DNA of 64,000 bases from Laburnicola sp. R22_1 (GCA_014281115.1 JACONQ010000012.1:1178001-1242000), one strand, 5' to 3'. Positions 1 to 12,640 are shown, numbered from the stretch's first letter. Program-made: numbers and translations. Notes: generated by a model not told the origin, from the letters alone.

Positions 1-99
1 AAGTATTTTTAATTACTAAGTAGGGGCTCTGCTTTTTTATTATGTTATTTGGGATAAAAGCCTTTGTTATTCTATCCCTAGATAGTTAATTAATAATAC
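1..99 (-). repeat. A-module retroposon copy, cut by window start
   Basis: This matches the A module found many times in the window (landmarks TTAATTACTAAG, GGGGCTCTGC, CCTAGATAG). The strand given is that of the antisense reading frame carried by the long L element, so A reads as its reverse complement here. Its far end lies before base 1. Confidence 0.7.
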
Positions 100-176
100 A
101 TAAAAAAGTATATTCTATTTAATAGTAATAACTATTATTAAAACTACTACTTTTTATAGGTATATAGTAAAAATAA

Positions 177-299
177 CTTTTTGTACCCAATTACCTTTTC
201 ACGCTCTTTTTAATTACTAAGCAGAGGGCTCTGCTTTTTTATCATATTATTTAAGATGAAAGCCTTTGTCGTCCTACCTCTAGGTAGAATTAACGCCAC
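177..299 (-). repeat. A-module retroposon copy with 13-bp flanking repeat
   Basis: A full A module ends in AACGCCAC. It is flanked by ATAGTAAAAATAA (164-176) and ATAATAAAAATAA (300-312), a 12/13 match whose only difference is G/A. This is a target-site duplication length expected of target-primed retroposition rather than of a cut-and-paste MITE. Confidence 0.75.
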
Positions 300-426
300 A
301 TAATAAAAATAAGAGTGCTTACTTTATCTACTATATATACAATAGCAGATATATTAAGTTACTTAAAAATTTATTTAAATAGTTTAAAAATAAACAATTA
401 GAATAAGTATAATTAAAAGGAGTTAT

Positions 427-540
427 GTGTTATTAATTAACTACCTAGGAGTAGAATAATAAAGGCTTTTATCTTAAATAATATAATAAAAAAGTAGAGC
501 GCTCTGCTTAGTAATTAAAAAGAGCGTGAAAAAGAGGTTA
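427..540 (+). repeat. A-module retroposon copy
   Basis: Reverse orientation relative to the copy at 177. It has the CTACCTAGG and GCTCTGCTTAGTAATTAAAA landmarks and starts with GTGTTATTAA, a RIP-altered form of the constant GTGGCGTTAA end. Confidence 0.65.
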
Positions 541-772
541 TAAAAATAAAAAAGAATATAATTTAAAAATATAATACTAAATGTTTATAGTATAATAAAA
601 GGCTACTATAAAAATAGTAGGCTAAAATCTAAATATCTAAGTAAAGTAATATTAATTTAAGTTAGTAATATATAAATAATAAACTAATTAAATATTATTA
701 GTAAAGTAGTAAAAGTATTAAATAATAGTAAAACCTTTTTAAGTAACTATTAATTTTAAAAAACGAATAGTA

Positions 773-882
773 TGTGTTATTAAATTATCTATCTAGAAGC
801 AGAATAATAAAGACTTTTATCTTAAATATTATAATAAAGAAAGTAGAGCCCTCTACTTAGTTATTAAAAAGAGCGTAAAAAA
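773..882 (+). repeat. A-module retroposon copy, heavily mutated
   Basis: It aligns to the A consensus (GTGTTATTAAATTATCTA near the start, AGTTATTAAAAAGAGCGT near the end) with many C-to-T and G-to-A changes. Confidence 0.6.
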
Positions 883-1277
883 TAGTATAAATATATAATA
901 TTAGCTAGTTATAATATATAATATAGAAATATAAATAAAACTCTCTCTTTTTCTCTCTCTTTCTTTCTTTCTATCTATTCTAATAATTTATTTTCTATAA
1001 GATTATTCGTAGCTTTTATTATAATCTTATAGAGCGCTTAGCTATAATACTAAGACTAGGCTTCTATTTATTCTCTATTAATATAAATTATTTAACTAGA
1101 GTAATAGAGTTAAGAGTTCTTAGTAGTATATTTTAGTTAGTGTTAAGCTTAGTAGTTAGTATACTAAGCTTTAAAGTAAATATTATAAGTAAAGTTTTTA
1201 CTAAAATTTTATATACTTTATTTAGTAAAAAAACTAATTTTTTATTATACTACTCGTTGTCTTATAGTAGTTATGTG

Positions 1278-1396
1278 TGTGTTATTAATTAACTACTTAG
1301 GAGTAGAATAATAAAGGCTTTTATCTTAAATAATATAATAAAAAGCAGAGCCCCTACTTAGTAATTAAAAAGAGCGTAAAAGGTAATTATAAAAAA
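1278..1396 (+). repeat. A-module retroposon copy
   Basis: The A module runs from GTGTTATTAATT to GGTAATTATAAAAAAG. A B copy and two further A copies follow immediately at repeated insertions into the same short site (about AAGCGTATAT). Confidence 0.65.
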
Positions 1397-1406
1397 GCGT
1401 ATATAT

Positions 1407-1506
1407 GTTTTTTTACGACTAAGGGGTTTCTAATAAAAATATTATAATAATAGCAGTTATTCCTCCTACTATTATTTACATAGAAAAGCGTTTTAAGGTA
1501 TTTAAT
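1407..1506 (+). repeat. B-module retroposon copy, exact 14-bp flanking repeat
   Basis: A second small repeat family, B (landmarks GCGACTAAGGGGTTTC, ACAGAAAAGCG, TTAATAAAAAGGGG in intact copies). AAAAGCGTATATAT occurs at 1393-1406 and again at 1507-1520, an exact 14-bp duplication around this copy. Confidence 0.75.
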
Positions 1507-1518
1507 AAAAGCGTATAT

Positions 1519-1625
1519 ATAACGTTATTTTATCTATCTAGGGGTAGGACGACAAAGGCTTTCATCTCAAATAACATAACAAAAAAAGCAGAGCCTCCTG
1601 CTTAGTAATTAAAAAAGAGTGTGAG
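1519..1625 (+). repeat. A-module retroposon copy, 10-bp flanking repeat
   Basis: An A module between AAGCGTATAT (1509-1518) and AAGCGTATAT (1626-1635). The target repeat is the same one used by the B copy just before it, so several retroposons entered one site in succession. Confidence 0.75.
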
Positions 1626-1637
1626 AAGCGTATATGT

Positions 1638-1750
1638 GTGGCGTTATTTTATCTACCTAGGGGTAGGACGACAAAGGCTTTTATCTTAAATAACATAACA
1701 AAAAGTAGAGCCCTCTACTTAGTAATTAAAAAGAGCGTAAAAAGGTAATT
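1638..1750 (+). repeat. A-module retroposon copy
   Basis: It starts with the well-preserved constant end GTGGCGTTA and ends near GAGCGTAAAAAGGTAATTA. It sits directly behind the previous A copy, sharing the AAGCGTATAT target on the left. Confidence 0.7.
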
Positions 1751-1922
1751 AGCTATATATAATTTTTATAGTAAATTGCTATAAAAAATACTCTTATTAT
1801 TATAGTAGTTATTATTATATTTACTTATTATAGTAAAAGTATAGCTTTAATAGTAAATATATATATTAAACCTAAGATTAAGGGCCTAACTATTTATCTA
1901 GTATCTATATACTTCTTATAGT

Positions 1923-3052
1923 TCTTTTTTACAACTAAGAGATTTCTAATAAAAATATTATAATAATAGTAGATATTCCTCCTACTATTATATACACAGA
2001 AAAGCGTTATAAGGTATTAATAAAAAGGGGTTAGCGTATTGGCCTAAGCTTGCTAAGCGAGCTTAGCGCGCCCACTTTAACTAAAAAAATCTATATGCAA
2101 AACTATAGGTAAGGCTACATTACTATACTATAGTTTAGACTAGAGGGAAAAGGTATAAGATAGCGCTAGCGCTGCAACTAGTACAACACTATAACTATTA
2201 TCTTTCTTTACTATTATTTTTAAAAATTACTAGAAGTAATAGCTATTATATTAGTAGATTTATATACTACTTATAAGATATATACTAGGTAGGAGCTTAT
2301 ATATACTATAGGTATACTAACGCTCCATCTTTATATTAAAGTTAACCTTAAGACTTCTACTACTATTACTCTATTTTCTACTATTCTTCTAAGCCCTAAT
2401 ACTAAAACTATAGTTAACGTTGCCTAAAAGTACGCTCTAATCTATCTATCTAAAGATACTAAGTCTATACTAAAATACTACTCTATCTAGAAAATTATTA
2501 ATAGGTTAAAGTAGAAGGTATACCTTACCCTATATAAAGCAGTTCTAGTATACTAGTTAGGCTAGTAATAGATTAGTAACTATAGGCGCTATAATAGATA
2601 TATAGGACTTTTACTATAGTTTCTTATATTACTATAGGTTAGAATAGTAGTAATAAAAAGTAAGGTTAAGGGGTAAAAGAAAATATTTATTAATAAGTTA
2701 CTAGGAGAGGAGAGTGTTGTATAGATATATTAGATCCTTATAGTTATAGTGTTAGATAGTAAGCGCGTTATATAAGTGTGCCGCATAGCAGCGCGTAAAT
2801 ATAGCGTAATTACTAATAATAGAGTAAGAGTTAGTTTGCTGTACACGCTTTAAGTAAATTTAATAGGTATTAGAGCGCTTATAGATAATTAGAGGGCAAG
2901 TGCATAGTAACTACTATTGTATTAGCAGAGACTTAGTAGACTGTATTTTTAGGCGCTAGACTAGAGCGGCCTTTCTATCCTAACCTACGCAGGCTTAAAT
3001 TAAAAAAAAGGGGGTTAAAAAGGGTAATTAACACTAAATAAACAATGCGACC
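1923..3052 (+). mobile_element. L2: ~1.13-kb retroposon ending in the B module
   Basis: It is bounded by an exact 14-bp direct repeat, ATACTTCTTATAGT, at 1909-1922 and 3053-3066. The left 110 bp is a B module. The rest is a body related to the L elements at 18,749 and 24,212: shared phrases include CTAGTATACTAGTTAGG, GCCGCATAGCAGCGCG and the palindrome-rich start around GCTAAGCGAGCTTAGC. Strand follows the degraded reading frame shared with L. I recognise no protein family. L2 and L therefore share a body but have different terminal modules (B and A), and the short A and B repeats in the window are truncated copies of these ends. Confidence 0.7.
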
Positions 3053-3395
3053 ATACTTCTTATAGTGCCTATTTACTAACTATGTATTCTTAGTCTATAT
3101 AATAACTTATTTTATATAAATAGTATTAATATTAATATTTAAAGCTATTAGTATTTATTTTATAGTAGGAGTAGAGTGTTATAAGAAATACCTTTAAATA
3201 TTCTAATTAAAAAGATTTTGTTACCTTTTAGAAAGTAGTTAGTATAGTAGGCTAGAAATATATGTATTGCTTATTTTTATTTTATACTATTTTTTAATAA
3301 GGTAGTAGAATAAAAGTCTCTTAAAGAGGGGCTTAATACTTTTTAGTACTTTTTAATTTCCTAAGTATAATAGCTATATATTATTAGAATATATA

Positions 3396-3520
3396 GGTTT
3401 TTTAGCGACTAAGGGGTTTCTAATAAAAATATTATAATGATAGTAATTATTCCTCCTACTGCTATATACACAGAAAAGTGTTTTAAGATATTAATAAAAA
3501 GGATTAGCGCGAAAGCGAGC
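3396..3520 (+). repeat. B-module retroposon copy, 14-bp flanking repeat
   Basis: A B module with a short extension into the L2 body (GGATTAGCGCGAAAGCGAGC). Flanks TATTAGAATATATA (3382-3395) and TATTAGAGTATATA (3521-3534) differ at one A/G position. Confidence 0.7.
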
Positions 3521-3753
3521 TATTAGAGTATATATATAAGAAATAGCTATAATAATAATATACTACTTAGCTTTTAGTAGCACTTCTTTTAGTCTAGTAG
3601 GTAGTATTTTATATAATTTATAAGATGCCTTTTATATAGCCTTAGTAGATAGTAGCTTTATTACTATAATTTTACTAATAACTACTTTACTAAGTTTAAA
3701 TAGTCTAGTATATACTATTATTATAAAGAAGTTAAAGTTATAAAGTAGTTAAA

Positions 3754-3854
3754 CTCTCTTTTTAATTACTAAGCAGGGGGCTCTGATTTTTTAGTCATGT
3801 TATTTAAGATAAAAGCCTTTGTCGTCTTACTCCTAGGTAGATAAATTAACGCCA
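3754..3854 (-). repeat. A-module retroposon copy, exact 15-bp flanking repeat
   Basis: TATAAAGTAGTTAAA occurs exactly at 3739-3753 and 3855-3869 around an A module that begins at CTCTCTTTTTAATTAC. The non-constant end is shorter than in other copies, as expected for truncation during reverse transcription. Confidence 0.8.
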
Positions 3855-4318
3855 TATAAAGTAGTTAAAACTATAAAATATTAAAAAAAGTAGCTAAGAA
3901 AGTAGTAAAGCAAAGTAGCTAAGTAGCTAGTAAGGTAAGTTAAAATAATGCACTAGTATTATTAGCGCTTTACTTATATATATACGTCTCTATAGCTACT
4001 TTTTATAATAATAATAGTATTTTTATTATTTTTATAATATTAACTATAGTTATTATATACTATTATTATACCCTATACTATAATATTTATTAAAGAAAAG
4101 TCTTCTAATATTCTAAAGGGCCTTCTAAGTAGTAATTTATAGATTTTAGTAAATTTTAAGTATAATAAGTAGAAGAGTCTTACTAAAGTAGTAATTATAG
4201 CCTTTTATTTTACTATATACTAATATAAATAGGGCTTTACATTTAGAAATAAAAAGGTTAGCACTATTCTTTTATATTACATAAAAATAGCTTTTAAAAA
4301 GAGTATTATATTAACTAT

Positions 4319-4433
4319 TCACATCTTTTTACGCTCTTTTTAATTACTAAGCAGGGGGCTCTGCTTTTTTTGTTATGTTATTTGAGATAAAAGCCTTTGT
4401 CGTTCTACCCCTAGGTAGTTAATTTAACAATAC
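4319..4433 (-). repeat. A-module retroposon copy, exact 11-bp flanking repeat
   Basis: ATATTAACTAT at 4308-4318 and 4434-4444 flanks an A module that retains GCAGGGGGCTCTGC and CCTAGGTAG. The constant end reads AACAATAC here. Confidence 0.75.
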
Positions 4434-4494
4434 ATATTAACTATAAAGTACTATTTAAAGGTACACTTAGTAGTAGCGGCTATACTATTATATA

Positions 4495-4613
4495 ACCCCT
4501 TTTTATTAACACTATCTTAAAACGCTTTTCTATGTTAATGATAGTAGAAGAGATAACTGCTATTATTATAATATTTTTATTAGAAACCCCTTAGTTGCAA
4601 TTTTTTTTTAAAA
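4495..4613 (-). repeat. B-module retroposon copy, 14-bp flanking repeat
   Basis: TATACTATTATATA (4481-4494) and TATAGTATTATATA (4614-4627) flank a B module running from ACCCCTTTTTATTAAC to CCCTTAGTTGC and a T/A-rich tail. Confidence 0.7.
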
Positions 4614-4767
4614 TATAGTATTATATAAAGGTTTTATAATATACTTTATAGTAAAGAAAAAAGTATTAGATATTACTAAATTAGCTAATTAAGCTCAATA
4701 ATATTAACTTAAGAAAAAGCTTCATAATAATAAAAACTACTAACTGCTGTTTAAATTATAAAAGTAT

Positions 4768-4893
4768 CTTTTTTTATAATTACCTTTTATACGCTCTTTT
4801 TAATAACTGAGCAGGGGGCTCTGCTTTTTTTATTATATTATTTAAGATCAAAGCCTTTATCGTGCTATCCCTAGGTAGTTAATTTACCGCCAC
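4768..4893 (-). repeat. A-module retroposon copy, exact 10-bp flanking repeat
   Basis: ATAAAAGTAT at 4758-4767 and 4894-4903 flanks an A module ending CCGCCAC. It lies just outside the gypsy-type element's left LTR. Confidence 0.75.
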
Positions 4894-4937
4894 ATAAAAG
4901 TATTAATAGCTTATATAGAAAGAAAAAGAGCTTATAT

Positions 4938-5225
4938 TATAAGGGCGGTACACGGCCTTATAGGGCTAACCTATTAGGGACAGCTAGAATAGTTAAAAGA
5001 GCTAGTTAAATAAATACTATTCTAAGATAGTAAATAAGAAAGGGACGTAAGAGGCCCTTTCTTATATAAAGGGCGGTGTAGAGTATAGGCCTACGCTAGC
5101 TACACGCTAAACTAATTAGAAAAGGTGCCTTTAGAAAGGTAAAAGGCATAAATAGGGGAAAATAGGATATATAAAAAAATAATAGGGTGTGCTTAGTAGG
5201 AAGGCTAGCATAGAACTATTATATA
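4938..5225 (-). repeat. 3' LTR of gypsy-type element
   Basis: It aligns over its full length with 18,456-18,743 (shared landmarks GGGCTAACCTATTA, GAAAGGTAAAAGGC, GGGTGTGCTTAGTAG). It starts TATAAGGG and ends ATTATATA, consistent with TG...CA ends after RIP. Confidence 0.8.
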
Positions 5226-6799
5226 ACCTCCCTTTTAAGGTTTAAAAATAGAAAGAAAAGTGTATAAAAATAAGGAGTTCTAGCGGATTTTTAACGTAAC
5301 TAGTACCATCTTAGAGCTAAAGAGGATTGTAATAGGAGTAATAGGCCCTTATAGTTCTAATAATAGCCTTAGGTTTTAATTTAGTTACTATTTAGTAGAG
5401 ATATTAAGAAAAGTTATTAGGAGTAAATTAGTAAATTAGTAGAAAAATATAGTAGAAACAATATCTTAGCGTTTAGCATTTTACTAATAGAGTGTATTTT
5501 TAGCTTTAACACTATATAAAAATATAGTTAGCTATAAAATTTCTAGTTAGTTTATTATACGCAGGCGCAATTATATTATATAATATTCCTTAGTACTATA
5601 AAAAAGTGTTAAAAAATATATTAACCTAACTATATAGTTTTTAATTAGGGTAGGATCGCTTCTAAAGCTATAGGATACTACTAGTAGTAGTAGAGATATC
5701 TAGAGGTAAAAGTGCTAAAAGTTATAGATACCCTATATGCGCGTGTTAGTTAGAGTGCTACTAAACTAGTAATAAGCTAGCTAGTAGGGAAGCTACTAAA
5801 GGTAAGAGCACTAAAAGTAATAGGTGCCTATGCATAGTAGGCTAGCTAGAAAGCTACTTAACTAGTAGTAAACTAGGCCACCTATTTTAGTAGCTTGGAG
5901 TACCCCTAGGAGCGAAATAAGTTAGGTAGTAGAGAAGTGAGGGCTAATAGTTAGGGGGCAGCTCCTAATTATTAGCGTTCAAGAAGATTTTAATAGGCAG
6001 TTTACTATTAAATTTATTATTTAAGTATTTTTTCTATATAGAGTTAGACTTAGAGTTAATTAGGTTAGTAAATTTAGGGTTGTTATTAGGGAGGTTATTA
6101 TAATAGGCAGGCTCTTTATCCTCTTATCTACTACTATAATAGGCGGCGCTATAATCTTTAGGGCTATTACTATAGTAAGTAATACTAAGTACTTTTTCTA
6201 GATTAGTAATTTAGTAGGGCAAAAGGGTGCTAACCTAGATTATTCTAGCTAGAGTAGTTTTAATTAAATAGTTAATTCTATAGGTAAGAGCTGCCTAATT
6301 TGTAACTTAACTTCTCTAGTAGGTTTATAGTCTCTAGGTCTAGAGTTAAGGGTAAGACCTAGATTCTACTATATAATTCCTAGAGACTAGTCTTACTAGT
6401 AGCTTTCTTAGGTAGTAGGGACAAAGTAACTAAAAGGCAATTTGTTGTCTAATAGTTTCTTATTTAAGAAAGGCAGCCTAATAGTCTTAACGCTACTATC
6501 TTTATTAAAGGTGTCCTTATAGCTTAGTTTCTAGAAAGCCTTTAAGTACGTTCTAATAACTAAGATAGTGGGGCTAGGAAGCTAGACAGAGATCTCCTTA
6601 GAGACGCTCTAGTTAGCTTTTAATAAGCAAGTTATTTAGTAAGTATAGTCTTACTTTTTAAGTAGGCTATTCTATCAAGTAGTGTTATTCTAGTAGAAAG
6701 GATTAGGTAGTAGAAAAGTCTATAGTAGAATAAGATTACTAGCAAAGATTAGATTCTTATTATCTTTCTAATAAAGGTACTAGTCTTAAGTGTTAACTA
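5226..6799 (-). other. Gypsy internal region, no identifiable domain
   Basis: This is sequence of the gypsy-type element downstream of its protease. The minus-strand frame can be followed for a while after the protease (FFK-like end, then Gln/Ser/Leu-rich text with RIP stops), but I see no YxDD reverse transcriptase box, RNase H or HHCC integrase. Confidence 0.4.
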
Positions 6800-7106
6800 G
6801 GCAGTTAGCTTACTTAAAAAAATTCCTACTAATAATAAGATTATAGTCTCCTATTTTATAGACAATAAACTATATAGTAATACTACGTTTATTAATATTA
6901 AGCTAGACTATAAAATAGGTATCTACTTTTACGCTTCTCTTTTTGGTAAAGTTCTTAAAGGGAATTAGTATCTTTAGATAGAGTAGTTTAGCTTTAAGCT
7001 ATTTTTAAACAGCCTTTATATATTTTAAAGTAATAAGATTGTAAGTGCTAGCACTAGTATCTATTAAGGCTTATAACCTAAAAGCTAACTCTTCGAATTT
7101 AATTTA
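6800..7106 (-). pseudogene. Retroviral-type aspartic protease of the gypsy element, degraded
   Basis: On the minus strand the frame reads ALIDTSAS, the D-T-G active-site box with Gly changed to Ser. About 50 residues later comes an isoleucine/leucine-rich segment ending in YNLIISRNFF, which corresponds to the family's LGxDF-type flap end. TAA/TAG codons interrupt the frame. The copia element inserted only about 12 codons upstream of the active site, so the gag-to-protease reading frame resumes beyond 15,494. The protein processes the Gag-Pol polyprotein in intact elements; this copy is dead. Confidence 0.65.
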
Positions 7107-7111
7107 TACTA

Positions 7112-7297
7112 TGTTGTAGAAATAAGACTCTAACTAGATGTAATCACGTGCCTGTGATTATGTGAGCAGTACTGTTTTAGCCCTGCTTCTTTTCTATAAG
7201 CCTATATATAGTCTAGTCCTTTAGCTTCCTTTCTTATATAGTAATCTTATCTAATTTGCTTACTAAATCTAAGATTCTAACATATTTTCCTTTAATA
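7112..7297 (+). repeat. 5' LTR of copia element
   Basis: Begins TGTTGTAG and ends TTTAATA (RIP form of TTTAACA). It pairs with 15,303-15,488 at equal length. Confidence 0.85.
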
Positions 7298-7329
7298 GTT
7301 ATAAGCCTAGCGCTTTAAGATTATAGGCT

Positions 7330-10300
7330 AATTCTTCCTCTGCACTTATATAATAGAATCCTAATTTATACACTCTAATTACTTCTTACTAATTATTTCT
7401 AATTCTCTCCTATGCTTAAATTTTACTTATAATTAAAATAACTAATATTGCAATTTCTATTATAAAGATGCTCCTTACTAACTAAGCGATCTGGCCTTTC
7501 TAGCTTATCTAGCTCTAATTTTATACTTAGTCTAAAGGGATTTAGCATCTTATTAACCCTAATACTAATAAGATTATTAATTAAAATCTAATCTAACTAA
7601 CATATCCTATACGTTTAAAGAAGATAATAAGTATAAGCAATGCTATATATAACAATTAGATTAAACTCTATAATATTTAAATTATAGAGTATTAAGTAGA
7701 AGTATAAGACTAGCAGATTAATATAATAAAGATCTAGAATCCTACCTTATAGGTTTATGCTATAGTATTCTAAGATCTGCTAGCACTAGCTATAATTATA
7801 ATAAATAACTAAAAGAAGACTTCCCTATAAGTGCTTATTAAGATGCTTTAGAAAGATCTAGCTCTAATAGAAGTAAGTATAAAGAACCTAGTACGCACCT
7901 AATACTAAGCACATCTTAAAAAGCTAAATATAAAAGGCAGACACCTAAAATATAGTACTAAAATTAGTAGCTCCTTTTTAATAAGGCTAAGAGTTTTAAG
8001 CTTCCTAATATAAAAAGTAAGCTTGCTATATATAACTTCTTAGACGCGCTAGTAATTAAGCTTACACTAAAATAGGCCTAATTAATAAACTAGCGTCTTA
8101 TATAAGACGCTTTACTTAGCATTAAAGTAATAGATCTTGCTAATATTAGGAAGGTCTACTTTATACTTATTTAGAAGCACTAGTTATAAGCATCTAATAG
8201 CAAGTTATTAGGTGTATTTGCAATAATTACTAGTTAAAATAATAATTAGAAGAAGTAAGGTAGTAGTAGCTTAAATAAGAAAGCTTATAAGAAGGCTAAT
8301 AAGTGCTCTTATAGACCTAAAGAGTATAAGTAGAATAGTCTTAATTACTAACGCCTTTAAACTACTGTTACTAGTAAATGCCCTAAAGAGATGTTACTAA
8401 TTACCTTTACTAAGAAAGAGCGTAAGGGCATTAATAATTATTTAGTATCTCTATAATAAAAAAAGCTTTATAGTAGAATTAAAATAGAAGGCTAGAAATC
8501 TATGCCTATAGTAAGGAGCTTAACTACTCATATCTACTTAGAGTTAATAGCTTGCGCTCTAGTTAATCTGTTTATTTTTAATAAGTAGCTAGAGAAGAGC
8601 TTAGGGGTGTACTTAATAATGTATTTTAGCAATTACCTACTTATATAGAGCACTATTCTTAATAGAAAAAGCTATAGTTTATCTTGTTAATAATTAATTA
8701 CTTTTAATACCTAGCTTATTAAAAAAGTAAGCTTAATCTAGAGTGTTAAAGCTAGAACTTAGGCTTTTCTAATTTTAGAAATAGAAAATTAACTTATAAA
8801 GAGTATACTTACTAGTAAGCGTAGTACGCGTATAAAAAAATCTTTTACTTAAGGATATTAAAGTTATAAAAGGTTTTTATATTAATATTATCTCTACAGC
8901 TTATCTAAAGAAGGTAGAAATCTAGTACCTAAATTTAGATAGATTATTGCGTATAAAAACTCTTACTTAAAATATTATTTTAGCAAAACTAAATAGTGTT
9001 TATAACTTTACCTTTATTAAATATAAGCCTCTTTCCTACTATTCTTTAGCTATAGTAATTAGATAATTATACTATAATCTTCTGCAAGAAACTGCTGAGG
9101 AACCTTAGCACCTTTAATTAGGTTATTTAGACTAATAAGTACTTTAAGCTCTAGTTTAGAACGCGTAAAATATGCGTATCTTTAGCACTTAGAGAAAGGA
9201 CTATTAGTATTATTCTATAACGCATATAATAAGAGTAATCTCTAAACGCCTAAAGAAATAATCTTTAAGACTATTCTACTGTATTTCTTAGGATCTATTT
9301 AACTTCCTAGTAGGACGGCTTAGAGAGCTATAGAGCTTAATTATTAAGGAAGAATTTAGCGAATTTTTTTTTATAATAATAACCTTATATTAAAATCTTT
9401 ACTAGAGATTATATAAGTAATAACTAAGTTTAACTAATAGGGAGAAAATAAATACTAGCTTAAAATTATTGTAATCTATTAGAATAATAATACTACTTTT
9501 CCTAGAGGGAATAATTAGCCTATAAGAACTACATAAATAAATAAGAAATTAAAATTAGCTACACTCTATTATATATGTATAAACTAAATAGAGCACTTAA
9601 GTAAGTAGGGTAAGAAATTATTACTAAGGCTATAAAAATAAGGGAAGCGCAAGTCTATTACCTAAAATATAGTCTAAGATTATAAGTGTAGCCACTTACC
9701 TCTATAGTAAGAGCCTAACAGCTTTATATACTTTTTAAGGACTAGATAAAGTGCTTAAAAATTAGTTTAGGTAGTATTTTTATTAGTATAAGCCTACTTA
9801 AATATAAGTATAGATAGCTAATCTTTATCCTAATTAGAGTAGAATTTATATCTATAGCTGCTAAATATATTCTTTAAAAAGGAATTAAGTAGTAGGGTAG
9901 AATAAATAAGAATTTAAAATAAATCCTAGAGGCTATATTAAATATCTTATTAGTTATAGAGTATTAAATCTCTATAGGATATAGATTCTAGTGCTTAATT
10001 AGGTAATTACTACGCGCGATAATACGTTTAATAAAATATTATTATATAAAGGTAAAGCTAATTAAGGTATACCCTATAAAGAAGTAGTAAAAATTATTAA
10101 AGTCTTATATAAGAGGAAGATTAATAATTTAAGAGAAGAGTTTATAAATATTCTTAATCTTCTTACTATATTAAATAAGTAAGCAAGTACTAAGTAAATA
10201 GAGAATAGTGCTCCTATCTAGTAATCTAAAAGTATAGCTAGCTAGACTAGTAATTAAGTAGCTAATAGGACTAATATATAGGTAGTAAGCTTAGCTAGCA

Positions 10301-12640
10301 AGGAGCTAAGAATTTATATAGTTTAAAGCGAGTATATAGGGCTTACAACCTTTAAATAGATACTAGAGCTAGGCGATCTAGAATATAATTAGTTAAGAAA
10401 TTATAGGGAGACTAATAGCTACTAGAGTGTACACTAATTTAGGCAAGCTAGTCTATTAGATTCTAAAGAGCGTTCTTTCTAAAGTGTAGAGCCTAAGAGC
10501 TCTATAGCTACCTCTTAATCTAGTCCTAGAAGCTTAACTACGCTAAAGGAAGTAGATAACCTACTAGTAAGCTAAAGGCAAAGGCAAAATTAAGTATTTA
10601 TAAAATTAAGTAGGAGACTTTAAAGTAATAATATAGATATATACATTTAGAACTATCTATCTCTTTAAAGATAAAAAGATTATAATTAATATAATAATAC
10701 TACTAATTAGCTAGGGAGTAGATTAGATATATATACACTAATCGCTAGATATATAATAGAAGATTTTTAAGATAATTTTCTATATATATATATATTCTAG
10801 AAGTATAGGAAGACTAGAATAAGCACTAAAAGTACAATATAATAAATTCTATAGTTGCTATAGTAATACTTAAAAAGATACTAAAGGCATTACTTTCTCC
10901 TTATCTATATAGAGATAAGCTGCTAAAGCTACCTACCTTATAGAAATATCTTACTAATTATCTCCTTAGAAAGCTCTTTAAGTAAGCCTTTTATATTAAG
11001 ATTACTATACTTAAGAAGAAAGAAATCTAGATAGTAATTAATTAAGTATAAGCTACTAGGTAACTACTCCTATTAAAGTAGGTTTAGACCTATAAGTTTA
11101 ATTAAAATAGGTACTTTCTAAAATATAAGGCTTAAATAGTTATAAGAGGTAATCTCTAGATTAAGAACTTGCTATAGTTAACCTATGTCGCGACGCTTAT
11201 AGCATAGTTATTTAGAACTATAATAGTAATTATAGTAGAATATAATCTAGAGATTATTTAATACAATATAGTAGAAGCGTTCTTAAACACTTATATTATA
11301 GCTAATAACCTAGTTATCTATAAGCTTCTAGATAGGTTTAAGTAATATAGCAAGTGCGTGTCTCTTAATTAAGCTCTATATAGATTAAGAGACTTAGCAC
11401 TACTCTAGTATAAAGAGTTCTTAGGATCGCTAAGATTTATAGAACTTATAGCCTTAAAAGAAGAATCTTGTTTATTTATAAGTAAAGATTGCAAAACCTT
11501 AGTACTTTTCTATATTAATAATATACTTCTAATCTTTAATAAAGCTTATAAAGTAGAGGTATAGAAGCTCTAGAGCTATATTAAAGCGAAATATAAGATT
11601 AAAAACTATAAAAAAGTTAAATAGTTTCTAGGCGTTTAAGTAATCTAAGATTATAAGATTAAAATAATTACGCTTATTTATAATACTTATATTAATAAGA
11701 TTATAACAAAATTAATTTTAAAGATAGCAGGAGCTTTTCTATAACACCTCTTCTATTAGAAGAGCTTATAAAGAATATAGAACAAGCAACTAAGTAGGAG
11801 ATTAAGAGCTACTAGGAACATATTAGATTACTACTATATATATTAAGTATACTTAGGCCTAATACTATATTTACTCTTTTAAAGCTCTTACACTTCCTAA
11901 TAAATTTAAGTAAATAATATTTTACTATAGTTAACTAAGTAATTATATATTCTTAAAGAATGCACTAGTAATCTATTTAGTATAGCTAATATAATAAACC
12001 TAATCTTATAATTGGTGGCAATACTTTATTTGCGGATAATTTAGAAACTTAGAAATTATTTTATAGATATATAGTATTTTTTTGTAATTACCTTTTCACG
12101 CTCTTTTTAATTACTAAGCAGGAGGCTCTGCTTTTTTTGTCATATTATTTAAGATGAAAGCCTTTGTCGTGCTACCCCTAGGTAGTTAATTTAACGCCAC
12201 ATAGATATATAGTTATGCACTATAGTAGAGCAATACTCTAAAAGGCTACTTATTAGAGCATAGTTATAACTTTTACTACTAAAGCTAAGCTACTTGCACT
12301 TAAGTATATAAGCAAAGAAGTAATAGCACTAAAGTAGTTCTTTAAGGAACTTAAGCTTAATTTAGGATATATATAGAACGTTTTTTATAATAATTAATAA
12401 ATAATTAGACTAGTAATTAGGAAGAATAAGCGCATTAATACTTGCCTACGCTATATTAATATCTAGAGTATATAGCTATATTAAGAATATATAAAAGAAT
12501 TATTTAAAGTTACCTACCTAAAAATAAGTAATATGCTAGTAGATAGACTTATAAAAGCACTTACTTAATAGCAGTTTACTTACTTTAAAGAGCTTCTAAA
12601 TCTTAAGGATGCAAGTAGAATTATTATAAAGAGAGCATAA
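7330..12640 (+). pseudogene. Copia Gag-Pol polyprotein, many stops
   Basis: Conceptual translation, ignoring TAA/TAG at Gln positions, gives copia landmarks in order. There is an H-L-x-L-G-Y-L segment of the GAG-pre-integrase type near 9,090-9,130. An integrase-like stretch follows at about 9,270-9,800. The reverse transcriptase includes a LYRLRDLA segment (family LYGLRQA) at about 11,380 and FYINNILLIF at about 11,507-11,536, i.e. the YVDD box with both Asp changed to Asn. RNase H spans about 12,240-12,640, with TKAKLLAL and a degraded family end near MLVDRLIKAL. An A-module copy interrupts RNase H at 12,076-12,200. It is dead by both stops and catalytic changes. Confidence 0.75.
12076..12200 (-). 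repeat. A-module retroposon copy inside copia, exact 13-bp flanking repeat
   Basis: ATAGATATATAGT at 12,063-12,075 and 12,201-12,213 flanks a clear A module ending TTAACGCCAC. Removing it and one repeat restores the copia RNase H sequence, so this is a clean empty-site inference. Confidence 0.85.
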
